Of a DNA stretch of 15,648 bases, positions 6,938 to 13,871 are shown in pieces. The notes below the pieces were generated by a model that did not search any database, was not told the DNA's origin, and was given only the letters and a program-made list of their open reading frames with translations. The DNA is from Clostridia bacterium. GTDB lineage: Bacteria > Bacillota > Clostridia > Peptostreptococcales > Anaerovoracaceae. Every line of letters begins with the position of its first letter. Position 1 is the stretch's first letter. The position numbers and the translations under genes were made by a program. The stretch covers positions 1 to 15,648 of the forward strand of contig JAKSSJ010000021.1 of NCBI GenBank assembly GCA_024403215.1. The letters are read 5' to 3'.

Positions 6938-6957
6938 GTTACCCTCAAATGGGCAAC
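6938..6957 (-). promoter_or_regulatory. Hairpin in etfBA leader
   Basis: In the minus-strand transcript, GTTGCCC (6957-6951) pairs with GGGTAAC (6944-6938) around loop ATTTGA. One pair is G-U in the minus-strand RNA but would be an A-C mismatch in plus-strand RNA, which fits a structure formed in the etfBA transcript. Confidence 0.4.
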
Positions 6958-6976
6958 CTTAACCTATATTGATAAA

Positions 6977-6985
6977 ATTATAGCA
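6977..6985 (-). promoter_or_regulatory. Extended -10 promoter of etfBA
   Basis: The minus strand reads TGCTATAAT from 6985 to 6977: a perfect TATAAT with the TGn extension, which relieves the need for a good -35 (none is seen). The predicted start is near 6970, giving a leader of about 70 nt. Confidence 0.6.
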
Positions 6986-7021
6986 TAATCAAGGGGTTTT
7001 TGGCTGATATTTTTTTAACGA

Positions 7022-7100
7022 GCTATTGAATTTAGCCTATACTTATGCCCGATTATTTTACAAAATATGTCAAGAATCTTCACTAAATATTCAATTTAGC
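7022..7100. repeat. Pair of related elements upstream of the LTA-synthase promoter
   Basis: ATTGAATTTAGC at 7025-7036 recurs as ATTCAATTTAGC at 7089-7100 with one mismatch. The second copy lies in an inverted repeat, CTAAAT (7083-7088), ATTCA, ATTTAG (7094-7099), which ends 5 bp before the -35 box. The first sits in a looser inverted repeat (GCTA at 7022, TAGC at 7036). This layout fits binding sites for a regulator in the 205-bp gap between etfB and the LTA-synthase gene; no known regulator is recognised. Confidence 0.4.
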
Positions 7101-7104
7101 AAAG

Positions 7105-7133
7105 TTGCTAATAGTACCTAAAACTACTATAAT
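7105..7133 (+). promoter_or_regulatory. Promoter of the LTA-synthase gene, predicting a leaderless mRNA
   Basis: TTGCTA (7105-7110), a 17-bp spacer and a perfect TATAAT (7128-7133) form a near-ideal housekeeping promoter. The gene's ATG begins only 7 bp after the -10, exactly where transcription should start. There is no ribosome binding site. This both fixes the start codon at 7141 and predicts a leaderless transcript. Confidence 0.65.
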
Positions 7134-7140
7134 ATTAAGC

Positions 7141-9249
7141 ATGAAAAAGTTATCGGTTTACAAGAGGCTCGCCCTCTTTCCATTATTGTTTATTTATCTT
7201 GAGGTAGTTGTTCACGCCTTTATGGGCATGAGCTTTAAATACCTCCCTATTTATTTACTCTTTAGTATTGCCTATGGCGCAATAGTCACAGCTATTATTG
7301 GCATTTTCGACCAATCTAAATACGTAACAATCACAAGAATTGTAGTTCTAATCTTCTCTGTTATTTATGGAACCGAGTATTTTGCAAAGACAATTCTTTC
7401 TACTTTTTATCCGTTTTCTATCTTAGGAACTGCCGCAAATAACCATCTTGGCGAGTTTGAAGGCACCATAAGACAGGCTCTGATAAGCAAATATTATGTA
7501 ATTATTCTCTTCCTAGTTCCTTTCCTTTTGACTTTGATTTTTATGCAAAGTCCAAAGCAGGCAAAAAAGCGCAAGGCTCGCAAAGGAAGATCTGCATCTA
7601 GGGCAAGCGGGCAGGACGAAGCACAGCCACAAAGCCGCACACAAAGAAAGAGCAAAAAGCGCCTCAAAAAAAGCGCCGTTATTATCATCTCTTTGATGAT
7701 TGCAATAGTCAGCTATTTGCTTGGACTTTTCATTGTTTTTGTTGTTCCATCAAAGTCAGATTTAACTCCAAAGATGCTCTACAAGTCTGATACCAATTTT
7801 GATGATCAAGTAGAACAACTGGGCCTTATGAACATGATGCGTCTTGATATTAAGCACATGATTTGGCCAGTTGAGGGAGAAGAATTTACGGGTACAGAAC
7901 AAACCCCAAAGATTGAGCCAGAAGCAAAATACAATGTAATGGACTTTGACATTGATAAAATGATGGAAGCCGCTGCTGGAAACAGCAACCTCACCTGGTG
8001 TACAAAATATGTTCAATCTGCTGCTGCAACAAAAGAGAACGATTATACAGCAAAGATTAAAGGCTATAACGTTGTGTTTATTACGGTTGAAGGAATGTCT
8101 GGTTATGGCATAAGCCAAGAGTACACCCCTAACCTTTACAAGATGAGCCATGAGTGCTTCATCTTTAATAACTTCTACACAGCGCTTCACTACACAAGTA
8201 CTTCAAATGGAGAGTGCCAAAACCTTCTTGGACTTTATCCAAAGGGCGGCAACCCAATAACAATGAAGCGCACAGGAGAGCTTAAAACAAACTGCTACTT
8301 CTCTCTTGCGCCGCAGCTTAATAGACTTGGCTACAAGAGCCTTGGTTATCATAACAACCAATACAACCTTTACGGAAGAGAAGACTCGCACAAAAATCTT
8401 GGCTACGAATATTATGGTGGCCACATGCCTGAGGGTAAGTTCCTTGTTGATGGCAAGAGCTGGCCACAAAAGGATTCCTACATGATTGATCAAACAACAA
8501 GCATGTATGCAAATCCAGAGCAGCCGTTTAATATTTATTACATCACAATTTCTGGTCATACACCTTATGGCTGGAACTACGCAAACCAGGAATATAAAGA
8601 AGCTCTTGCTGATGCTCCATATACAGAGAAGACCAAGGGTTACATTGCAACACTCATGGAATTTGATAAGGCTGTAGACCACCTTGTTACTCAGCTTGGT
8701 GATGCTGGAGTTTTAGATAAAACCTTGATTGTTATTGTTCCTGATCACATTCCTTATGGAAGCGTAGAAATTCTTGAAGAGCTTTCTGGTAAGCATTTTG
8801 GAACCTCAGAGGATCTTTCTGCAATCAATGAATCATCAATTGATTTTGATGTTTATAAATCAACCTTAATTATGTGGAACAGCCGCATGGCAGAAGATAG
8901 ACCAAAAGTAATTGATAAAGTTTGCTGCCAGGTAGATATACTGCCAACAATCTCAAATCTTTTAGGTCTTGAGTATGATTCAAGAATGCTTGCAGGACAA
9001 GACATTTTATCTGACTCTGAGGGCTTAGTTGTATTCTCATCAAAGAGCTTTAAAACAGATCTTGGTTTCTACAACAGATTTACTCAAGAGTTTACGCCAA
9101 ATGAAAAGTGCACCCTTTCTGGCGATGCACTTGACGAATACGTTCAAAACAAAAAATCAATTGCTAATAATAAGCTCGAGCTTACAAGCCACTTAATCGA
9201 AAGCAATTTCTATGACTTTGCAATTAAGTATCTTGGCTCATCAAATTAA
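7141..9249 (+). CDS. LTA synthase family membrane sulfatase/phosphotransferase
   Basis: This 702-residue membrane enzyme has five predicted transmembrane segments in the first 200 residues and a large extracellular alkaline-phosphatase-fold domain. The LtaS active-site set is present: metal ligand E317 (FITVEGMSG), nucleophile T354 (in TSTSNGE), H473 (ISGHTPYGW), and D535-H536 (VPDHIPYG). The family transfers glycerophosphate from phosphatidylglycerol to a polymer or glycolipid, releasing diacylglycerol, or performs related phosphotransfers at the cell surface. Between transmembrane segments 4 and 5 is an unusual, strongly basic loop (about 137-177, rich in K/R). The start at 7141 is preferred over the in-frame TTG at 7105 because that TTG is the -35 box. 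The stop codon overlaps the next gene's ATG (TAATG). Polymer identity cannot be read from sequence. Confidence 0.9.
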   Translation: MKKLSVYKRLALFPLLFIYLEVVVHAFMGMSFKYLPIYLLFSIAYGAIVTAIIGIFDQSKYVTITRIVVLIFSVIYGTEYFAKTILSTFYPFSILGTAANNHLGEFEGTIRQALISKYYVIILFLVPFLLTLIFMQSPKQAKKRKARKGRSASRASGQDEAQPQSRTQRKSKKRLKKSAVIIISLMIAIVSYLLGLFIVFVVPSKSDLTPKMLYKSDTNFDDQVEQLGLMNMMRLDIKHMIWPVEGEEFTGTEQTPKIEPEAKYNVMDFDIDKMMEAAAGNSNLTWCTKYVQSAAATKENDYTAKIKGYNVVFITVEGMSGYGISQEYTPNLYKMSHECFIFNNFYTALHYTSTSNGECQNLLGLYPKGGNPITMKRTGELKTNCYFSLAPQLNRLGYKSLGYHNNQYNLYGREDSHKNLGYEYYGGHMPEGKFLVDGKSWPQKDSYMIDQTTSMYANPEQPFNIYYITISGHTPYGWNYANQEYKEALADAPYTEKTKGYIATLMEFDKAVDHLVTQLGDAGVLDKTLIVIVPDHIPYGSVEILEELSGKHFGTSEDLSAINESSIDFDVYKSTLIMWNSRMAEDRPKVIDKVCCQVDILPTISNLLGLEYDSRMLAGQDILSDSEGLVVFSSKSFKTDLGFYNRFTQEFTPNEKCTLSGDALDEYVQNKKSIANNKLELTSHLIESNFYDFAIKYLGSSN

Positions 9250-10196
9250 TGTTTAATGGACTTCACTACAACTCAATAAGCACTGTATTAAAAGACACAT
9301 TCGGCCGTCGCATTGTAAAACTCTCTGTCGACGGCCATTTTACATGTCCAAATAGAGACGGAAACACTGGTCTTGGAGGCTGCAGCTTTTGTTCTTCCCT
9401 GGGTTCCGGGGAATTTACAGCAAACGCGGCAGAGCCTCTTAGCATTACGGCTCAGCTTCAAAGCCAGGCTGAGCACTTGTCCTCCAAATGGGGCGATGAC
9501 TGCCGATACATTGCATACTTTCAGGCGTTTACAAATACCTATGCGCCAAAAGAAAAACTAAGAGCACTTTATGACGAAGCCCTCTCCTTTCCAGGAGTTG
9601 TTGGCCTTGCTATTGCAACAAGGCCAGACTGCCTGCCAGATGAGGTTTTAGATCTTCTTGATGAATATAACAAGAAAACTTATCTTTGGCTTGAGCTTGG
9701 ACTTCAGACTTCAAATGAAAAAACGGCCAAGGACTTTGGCCGGGGCTACGAAAATGCCGTTTTTGAAAAGGCTATGCATGAATTATCAACAAGAGGAATT
9801 AAGACCGTTGTACACATGATTTTAGGCCTTCCTGGCGATACAAAAGCTGATATGCTTAAAACAGCCAGCTACATAAATAGCTTTAATCCCTTTGGCCTTA
9901 AGATTCATATGCTAAATATTCTAAAGGACTCAAGGCTTGGGAAATTGTATTTGAAGGAAGCAAATAATCCTTCCTCCCAAGCTGTGGCCCTTCTTTCTAA
10001 GGAAGAATACGTAAATTTGGTTTGCGACATAATAGAACTTATGTCACCAAGCATTACTATCCATAGATTAACCGGTGATGGCGCTGCCCAAAACCTGCTG
10101 GCGCCACTTTGGGTTAAAAATAAGCACGCAGTGCTAAATGACATTCAAAAGGAGTTCTCACGCCGGGGAACTTGGCAAGGACAGAAATTATTGTAA
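9249..10196 (+). CDS. TIGR01212-type radical SAM protein (YhcC/YtqA family)
   Basis: This 315-residue protein carries a radical SAM cluster motif of the YhcC/YtqA type, with C33, C45 and C48 (C-x11-C-x2-C, in CPNRDG...GGCSFCS), instead of the classic CxxxCxxC. Other family landmarks are YFQAFTNTYAP (about 70-80), GLAIATRPDCLPDEV (about 117-131), WLELGLQTSNEKT (about 146-158) and HMILGLPGDT (about 190-199). As I recall, Bacillus YtqA has been implicated in tRNA wobble-uridine side-chain modification (and renamed MnmL), so a tRNA-modification role is possible; for E. coli YhcC the role is less clear. The ATG overlaps the stop codon of the LTA-synthase gene by one base and has no ribosome binding site of its own, so translation probably depends on re-initiation. 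It is the last gene before a shared terminator. Confidence 0.9.
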   Translation: MFNGLHYNSISTVLKDTFGRRIVKLSVDGHFTCPNRDGNTGLGGCSFCSSLGSGEFTANAAEPLSITAQLQSQAEHLSSKWGDDCRYIAYFQAFTNTYAPKEKLRALYDEALSFPGVVGLAIATRPDCLPDEVLDLLDEYNKKTYLWLELGLQTSNEKTAKDFGRGYENAVFEKAMHELSTRGIKTVVHMILGLPGDTKADMLKTASYINSFNPFGLKIHMLNILKDSRLGKLYLKEANNPSSQAVALLSKEEYVNLVCDIIELMSPSITIHRLTGDGAAQNLLAPLWVKNKHAVLNDIQKEFSRRGTWQGQKLL

Positions 10197-10235
10197 TAAA
10201 AAAATGGATTTTGAATACAAAATCCATTTTTTATT
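10197..10235. terminator. Bidirectional intrinsic terminator, radical SAM / ACT gene
   Basis: A stem of AAATGGATTTTG (10202-10213) with CAAAATCCATTT (10218-10229), loop AATA, is flanked by A-runs on the left and a T-run on the right and so ends both converging transcripts. It also closes the five-gene minus-strand operon. Confidence 0.92.
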
Positions 10236-10238
10236 GCT

Positions 10239-10679
10239 CTAAGTTATATCGATTAGTGATAGCCGCTCAACCCCTTTGATGTAAGAGATCTTATTTAAAA
10301 GCTCCTTTACATCAGTATCAACACCGCTGATATCCATCGTAAGAACTACGGTTGCGCGGTCTGAGATTGGAGGGTTTTGTGTAATGGTAAGAATATTTGC
10401 TCCGCCATCACCTAGCACGCCAAGAACTCGGCCTAAGATTCCTTTTTCGTGATGCAAGATCATGGAAACAACGGCCTTTCTTGCAGAATCACCCTTTGCA
10501 GGTGCAAATATATAATCTTTGTACTTGTAATAAGTGCTTCTAGAAATGCCAACCTTTTGAACTGCTTCAGAAACATCCTTTGCAGCTCCAGATCTGATCA
10601 TCTCTCTTGCCTCAACCACCTTTTCAAAGTAATCAGGCAATACTGACTTAGAAACAATTAGGTATTCGCTCTTGTGCAT
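10239..10679 (-). CDS. Small HTH-ACT protein (PheB / UPF0735 type)
   Basis: This 146-residue protein has two parts. Residues about 30-58 look like a helix-turn-helix (SGAAKDVSEAVQKVGISRSTYYKYKDYIF), and residues about 69-146 are an ACT domain (VVSMILHHEKGILGRVLGVLGDGGANILTITQ...), a fold that usually binds amino acids to control enzymes or transcription. This matches the ACT proteins named PheB or UPF0735 in Firmicutes, often found beside amino-acid biosynthesis genes such as homoserine dehydrogenase. Here it is the last gene of the TRAP/hydrolase/reductase operon, 3 nt after the flavoenzyme stop and without its own ribosome binding site, so it is translationally coupled. It may sense the amino-acid-like substrate or product of that operon; this is inferred from context. 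Confidence 0.88.
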   Translation of the reverse strand: MHKSEYLIVSKSVLPDYFEKVVEAREMIRSGAAKDVSEAVQKVGISRSTYYKYKDYIFAPAKGDSARKAVVSMILHHEKGILGRVLGVLGDGGANILTITQNPPISDRATVVLTMDISGVDTDVKELLNKISYIKGVERLSLIDIT

Positions 10680-10682
10680 AGT

Positions 10683-12641
10683 TTATAAAATGTCCATTGC
10701 TGCGTGGTATCCAGTCCAAACTGCTCTTCTAACAGCTGCAACCTTCTCGCAGTCACCAATAAATCTAAAGAACTTAACATCGCAATCAGCAAATGCTTCA
10801 ACAGCATCTCTATTTGATCTAAGACCAACGCTGTAGATAACAGTATCTGCCTTGATGAGCTCTTCCTTGCCATTGCAGGAAACCTTTACTCCGTCCTTTG
10901 TAACTTCAATAACGGAAGTGTTTTCTCTGTAGCTAATTTTATCAGAAAGTCTTTCAAATGTCTCAAGAAGCTGAGGACGAGTAATGTGATTTGCTTGAGG
11001 AGCAATCTTTGGACCCATCTCAACAACAGTTACATGCTTTCCTTCTTCTGCATAGGAAAGACCAACTTCGCAACCTGTAAGTCCACCACCGATAAGAACA
11101 ATATTATCTTTAACCTTTTCAGGATGCTCTGCAATATCCTTGCAGCTTAATGCGCCATTATCCAAAAGTCCTGGAATTGAAGATGGAACATTGATATATG
11201 AACCAGCTGCAACGATTAATGCATATGGCTGCATCTTGTTAATCATCTCAGGTGTTGCCTCTGTATTAAGCATTACCTTAATATCAGACTTAGCAATCAT
11301 ATCAATTAAATGATTCTTAAATCCCATAAGTTGATGCTTGTGGCAATCATGTTCAAGATAATTTAAAGTTCCGCCAAGTCTATCAGCCTTTTCAATAAGT
11401 GTTACCTTGTGACCTCTCTCACTTGCAGTAAGAGCTGCCTTCATACCAGCAGGACCACCACCAACTATAACAACATCTCTCTTTTCATAAGGCTGCTGAC
11501 GCTGCATTAAATCCATAAGCTCGTGGCCAACTGTTGGGTTAACGTCGCATCCAAACTCGCCGTGATCAAAATTCCCAAGGCAGTTCATACATCTTACGCA
11601 CTTTGTAACCTGATCATCCTCTCCTCTAAACCACTTGTTTGGAGTTTGTGGATCTGCAAGAATCTGACGAGCCATATAAATAATATCTGCTTCACCATCA
11701 GCAATAATTCTGTCGAGCTCTTTTGGATCGGCACCATAGCCACCAACTGTTGCAACAGGAATGCTGACATGCTTTTTAACTTCTTTAGCAAGATAGAGGT
11801 TGCAAGCTTCTGGACCACCAGGAACAAAGATTCCAGGGAAGGTCCACTGATTTGTTGTGTAGTAGCAACCAGCAGAAAGATGAATGATATCAATGTACTC
11901 TTCTGCCATCTTTGCAAACTTGCAAACATCCTCTAATGTAATTCCGCCGTCAATATGCTCGTCACCGCTCATTCTAAATTCGATGACCATATCATTACCA
12001 ACAGCTTCTCTTACAGCCTTTAAAATTGCGAGTGGGAAGCGTGCTCTATTTTCAATTGAGCCGCCGTACTCGTCTGTTCTATGGTTTGTTGCAGGTGATA
12101 AGAACTGTGCACAAAGCCAGCCGTGACCACCGTGAATCTGAATCATCTTAAAGCCGCAGCCCTTCATAAGAAGTGCAGCTCTTGCGTAATCTTGGCAAAC
12201 CTGATCCATTTCCTCTTTGTTAAATGCAACAACCTGTACTCCATCCTTTCTAAGATAAGTATCAGGACCATGAGGATTTAATCCATTGATAAATTCTGGC
12301 GCTGTTGTATCACCGCCGTGGAAAAGTTGAACTGATGGAACAGCACCATGTCTTTCAATGAATGCTGCTTCCTTTGTATATTCACTACGAAACAGTGGCA
12401 GCGCCATATTACCTGCGTGCTTTCTGTTTGCGTATGGATTGTCGATAACTGTTTCTGCAACTGTAACTGCTGCAGCACCGCCTCTTGCCTTATCTTCAAA
12501 ATACATAATCTGACGAAGATCAGGTCCTCTTCTACCTCTATTACCAGGAGTCATAGAACATGGTGCGGCAAATATTCTATTTCTAAATCTAACGTTTCTA
12601 ATTGTAAGAGGACTAAAAAGATGTGGATAATACTTATGCAT
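10683..12641 (-). CDS. 4Fe-4S/FMN/FAD oxidoreductase of the 2,4-dienoyl-CoA reductase / TMADH / BaiCD type
   Basis: This 652-residue enzyme has an N-terminal old-yellow-enzyme barrel (about 1-340), an iron-sulfur segment, and a C-terminal pyridine-nucleotide-disulfide-oxidoreductase part. Visible motifs are QIHGGHGWLCAQFLSP (168-183, with H170 and H173), NHRTDEYGGSIENRARF (186-202), cluster cysteines C348, C351, C354 and C365, the FAD loop VIVGGGPAGM (391-400) and the second nucleotide loop IGGGLTGCE (517-525). Such enzymes take electrons from NAD(P)H through FAD and the cluster to FMN and reduce activated C=C bonds, or oxidise amines. The start is the ATG at 12641, set by AAGGAG at 12653-12648; an in-frame ATG six codons upstream would place that site inside the gene. 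It follows the M24 hydrolase in the same operon after a strong hairpin. Substrate unknown. Confidence 0.92.
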   Translation of the reverse strand: MHKYYPHLFSPLTIRNVRFRNRIFAAPCSMTPGNRGRRGPDLRQIMYFEDKARGGAAAVTVAETVIDNPYANRKHAGNMALPLFRSEYTKEAAFIERHGAVPSVQLFHGGDTTAPEFINGLNPHGPDTYLRKDGVQVVAFNKEEMDQVCQDYARAALLMKGCGFKMIQIHGGHGWLCAQFLSPATNHRTDEYGGSIENRARFPLAILKAVREAVGNDMVIEFRMSGDEHIDGGITLEDVCKFAKMAEEYIDIIHLSAGCYYTTNQWTFPGIFVPGGPEACNLYLAKEVKKHVSIPVATVGGYGADPKELDRIIADGEADIIYMARQILADPQTPNKWFRGEDDQVTKCVRCMNCLGNFDHGEFGCDVNPTVGHELMDLMQRQQPYEKRDVVIVGGGPAGMKAALTASERGHKVTLIEKADRLGGTLNYLEHDCHKHQLMGFKNHLIDMIAKSDIKVMLNTEATPEMINKMQPYALIVAAGSYINVPSSIPGLLDNGALSCKDIAEHPEKVKDNIVLIGGGLTGCEVGLSYAEEGKHVTVVEMGPKIAPQANHITRPQLLETFERLSDKISYRENTSVIEVTKDGVKVSCNGKEELIKADTVIYSVGLRSNRDAVEAFADCDVKFFRFIGDCEKVAAVRRAVWTGYHAAMDIL

Positions 12642-12647
12642 AACGTA

Positions 12648-12653
12648 CTCCTT
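12648..12653 (-). promoter_or_regulatory. Ribosome binding site deciding the flavoenzyme start
   Basis: AAGGAG on the minus strand lies 6 nt before ATG 12641 and only 8 nt after the intercistronic hairpin. It favours the shorter start (MHKYYPHLF) over the ATG at 12659. Confidence 0.8.
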
Positions 12654-12660
12654 ATACAAA

Positions 12661-12692
12661 CAGTCTTCCGAAGTATAAACTTCGGAAGACTG
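12661..12692 (-). promoter_or_regulatory. Perfect 13-bp intercistronic hairpin
   Basis: CAGTCTTCCGAAG (12661-12673) and CTTCGGAAGACTG (12680-12692) form a flawless stem with a 6-nt loop, in the 63-nt gap between hydrolase and flavoenzyme. On the minus strand it is followed by only TTTGT, a weak T-run, so it may be a leaky terminator, a processing site, or a 3' stabiliser for the transporter/hydrolase part of the transcript. Confidence 0.75.
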
Positions 12693-12704
12693 CTTCTAAT
12701 TTAA

Positions 12705-13859
12705 TTAATATCCAAATTCCCAACCCTTAGCTTGAGCAAGTAAATCCTCAAGATATGGAGAGTCATTGAAATAATCAGTAAGACAAATTGGATCTCCTTC
12801 TGTTGTGAGGAAAGTATTTCCGTAGAGAAGTCCATCTGTATCACTTACGATACTTGGGTGAAGTGTAATGATCATGCCTGGAACGATGTCCATCTTAACT
12901 GATGCGCCGATATCAACAGCATCGCCAAGATCTGGTCCCATACCATGTCCACACCATACGCCTGTCTTGTATCCGTTTTCCTTAATTACAGCTTCAACTG
13001 CTTCGCCAAGATCACAGATCTTGTATCCAGGTCTTAAAACTTTAAGAGCTGCAGCTTCTGCAAGTTTGCTTACCTTAAGGATAGCCTGAGCTTCAGGCTG
13101 AGCATCTCTTGACATGAAGATTGGACGAACAACCTGTGTCCAATATCCACCCTCACCTGCAACTTCTGCAGAATAAACGAATACTCCGTCCTTCTTGATT
13201 GTTACAGGAAGTGCTCTTGAGATGAATGAATGTGGCTTTTGTGATCTGCAAAGAATAAGTGAATCTGTACCGCCGTGTGCTCTGATATAACCTTCTGCAG
13301 CGCCGATAAGATCTTGCTCTGTAGATTTTCCTGGTTCAAGAATTGAAAGAACATGAACGAGTGAATCTGCAGCCATCTTTGATGCCTTCTTTGTAAGATC
13401 GATTTCATACTCGGACTTTGTTCTTCTTGCTTCTGTGAACTGCTTTGTAATATCTACAAACTTAACTCCACAAGACATAAGCACATTATATACACCTACT
13501 GGAATTTCTTCTGGTTGATACCAACCAACAACTTTATGTCCAGCAAGCTTTTCTTTTACGATTGCCATCATATCGCCAGAAAGAAGATGATCTTCTGGGA
13601 GCCAGGAAATCTTCTTTGCGTGGAAGACCTGACCTGGTGTTGGAACGATTAAGTATGGCATTTCGCCCTTTGCACAGAAGACATAAGATCTTCTTGTGTT
13701 GAGCTGATAGTTGGAGAAGAACTTTGCAGGAAGCTGGAATGTTGCCATTGCAAGTGCTGTAAATAAAACAGCATCAAGGCCATTGTCTTCCATAACTTTG
13801 TTAATGAGTTCTACTCTTCTATCTCTTTCAGCAATCATTGCCTTTTCATCGATAACCAT
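12705..13859 (-). CDS. M24/creatinase-fold hydrolase lacking canonical metal ligands
   Basis: This 384-residue protein has an N-terminal creatinase domain (about 1-150) and a C-terminal pita-bread domain of the aminopeptidase P/creatinase class. The five usual metal ligands are mostly gone: where family members have a D.G....GY..D..RT block it reads VYSAEVAGEGGYWTQVVRP (228-246), with no Asp; the HGxG histidine remains (H305, CGHGMG); the TIEPG glutamate is replaced (TLHPS, H334); and the final ED pair reads GN (347-348). Metal-free relatives such as creatinase hydrolyse C-N bonds of small compounds. The inferred role is hydrolysis of a small amide, amidine or ring compound brought in by the adjacent TRAP transporter, not peptide cleavage. 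A strong AGGAGG site at 13870-13865 lies 5 nt before the ATG and 12 nt separate it from the permease gene. A simple Xaa-Pro peptidase label would be misleading. Confidence 0.85.
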   Translation of the reverse strand: MVIDEKAMIAERDRRVELINKVMEDNGLDAVLFTALAMATFQLPAKFFSNYQLNTRRSYVFCAKGEMPYLIVPTPGQVFHAKKISWLPEDHLLSGDMMAIVKEKLAGHKVVGWYQPEEIPVGVYNVLMSCGVKFVDITKQFTEARRTKSEYEIDLTKKASKMAADSLVHVLSILEPGKSTEQDLIGAAEGYIRAHGGTDSLILCRSQKPHSFISRALPVTIKKDGVFVYSAEVAGEGGYWTQVVRPIFMSRDAQPEAQAILKVSKLAEAAALKVLRPGYKICDLGEAVEAVIKENGYKTGVWCGHGMGPDLGDAVDIGASVKMDIVPGMIITLHPSIVSDTDGLLYGNTFLTTEGDPICLTDYFNDSPYLEDLLAQAKGWEFGY

Positions 13860-13871
13860 AATATCCTCCTA

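Noticed and set aside
7011..7017. T-run in the etfB/LTA-synthase gap as a terminator
   Set aside because: No stem precedes it on the plus strand, and both flanking genes point away, so nothing needs terminating there.
7105..7140. TTG 7105 as start of the LTA-synthase gene
   Set aside because: The TTG is the -35 box of a 17-bp-spaced promoter whose -10 ends 7 bp before ATG 7141; transcription would start after it.
7762..8190. Minus-strand frame of 142 codons inside the LTA-synthase gene
   Set aside because: It is the complement of the catalytic-domain coding sequence and has Cys/His-rich, low-quality composition without a start signal.
12642..12659. ATG 12659 as start of the flavoenzyme
   Set aside because: The AAGGAG site at 12653-12648 lies inside this extension and is correctly spaced for ATG 12641, which also gives the family-typical start HLFSPLTIRN.
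12661..12692. Inverted repeat as ends of an insertion element
   Set aside because: The arms are 6 nt apart and no transposase or target duplication is near; it is an RNA hairpin.
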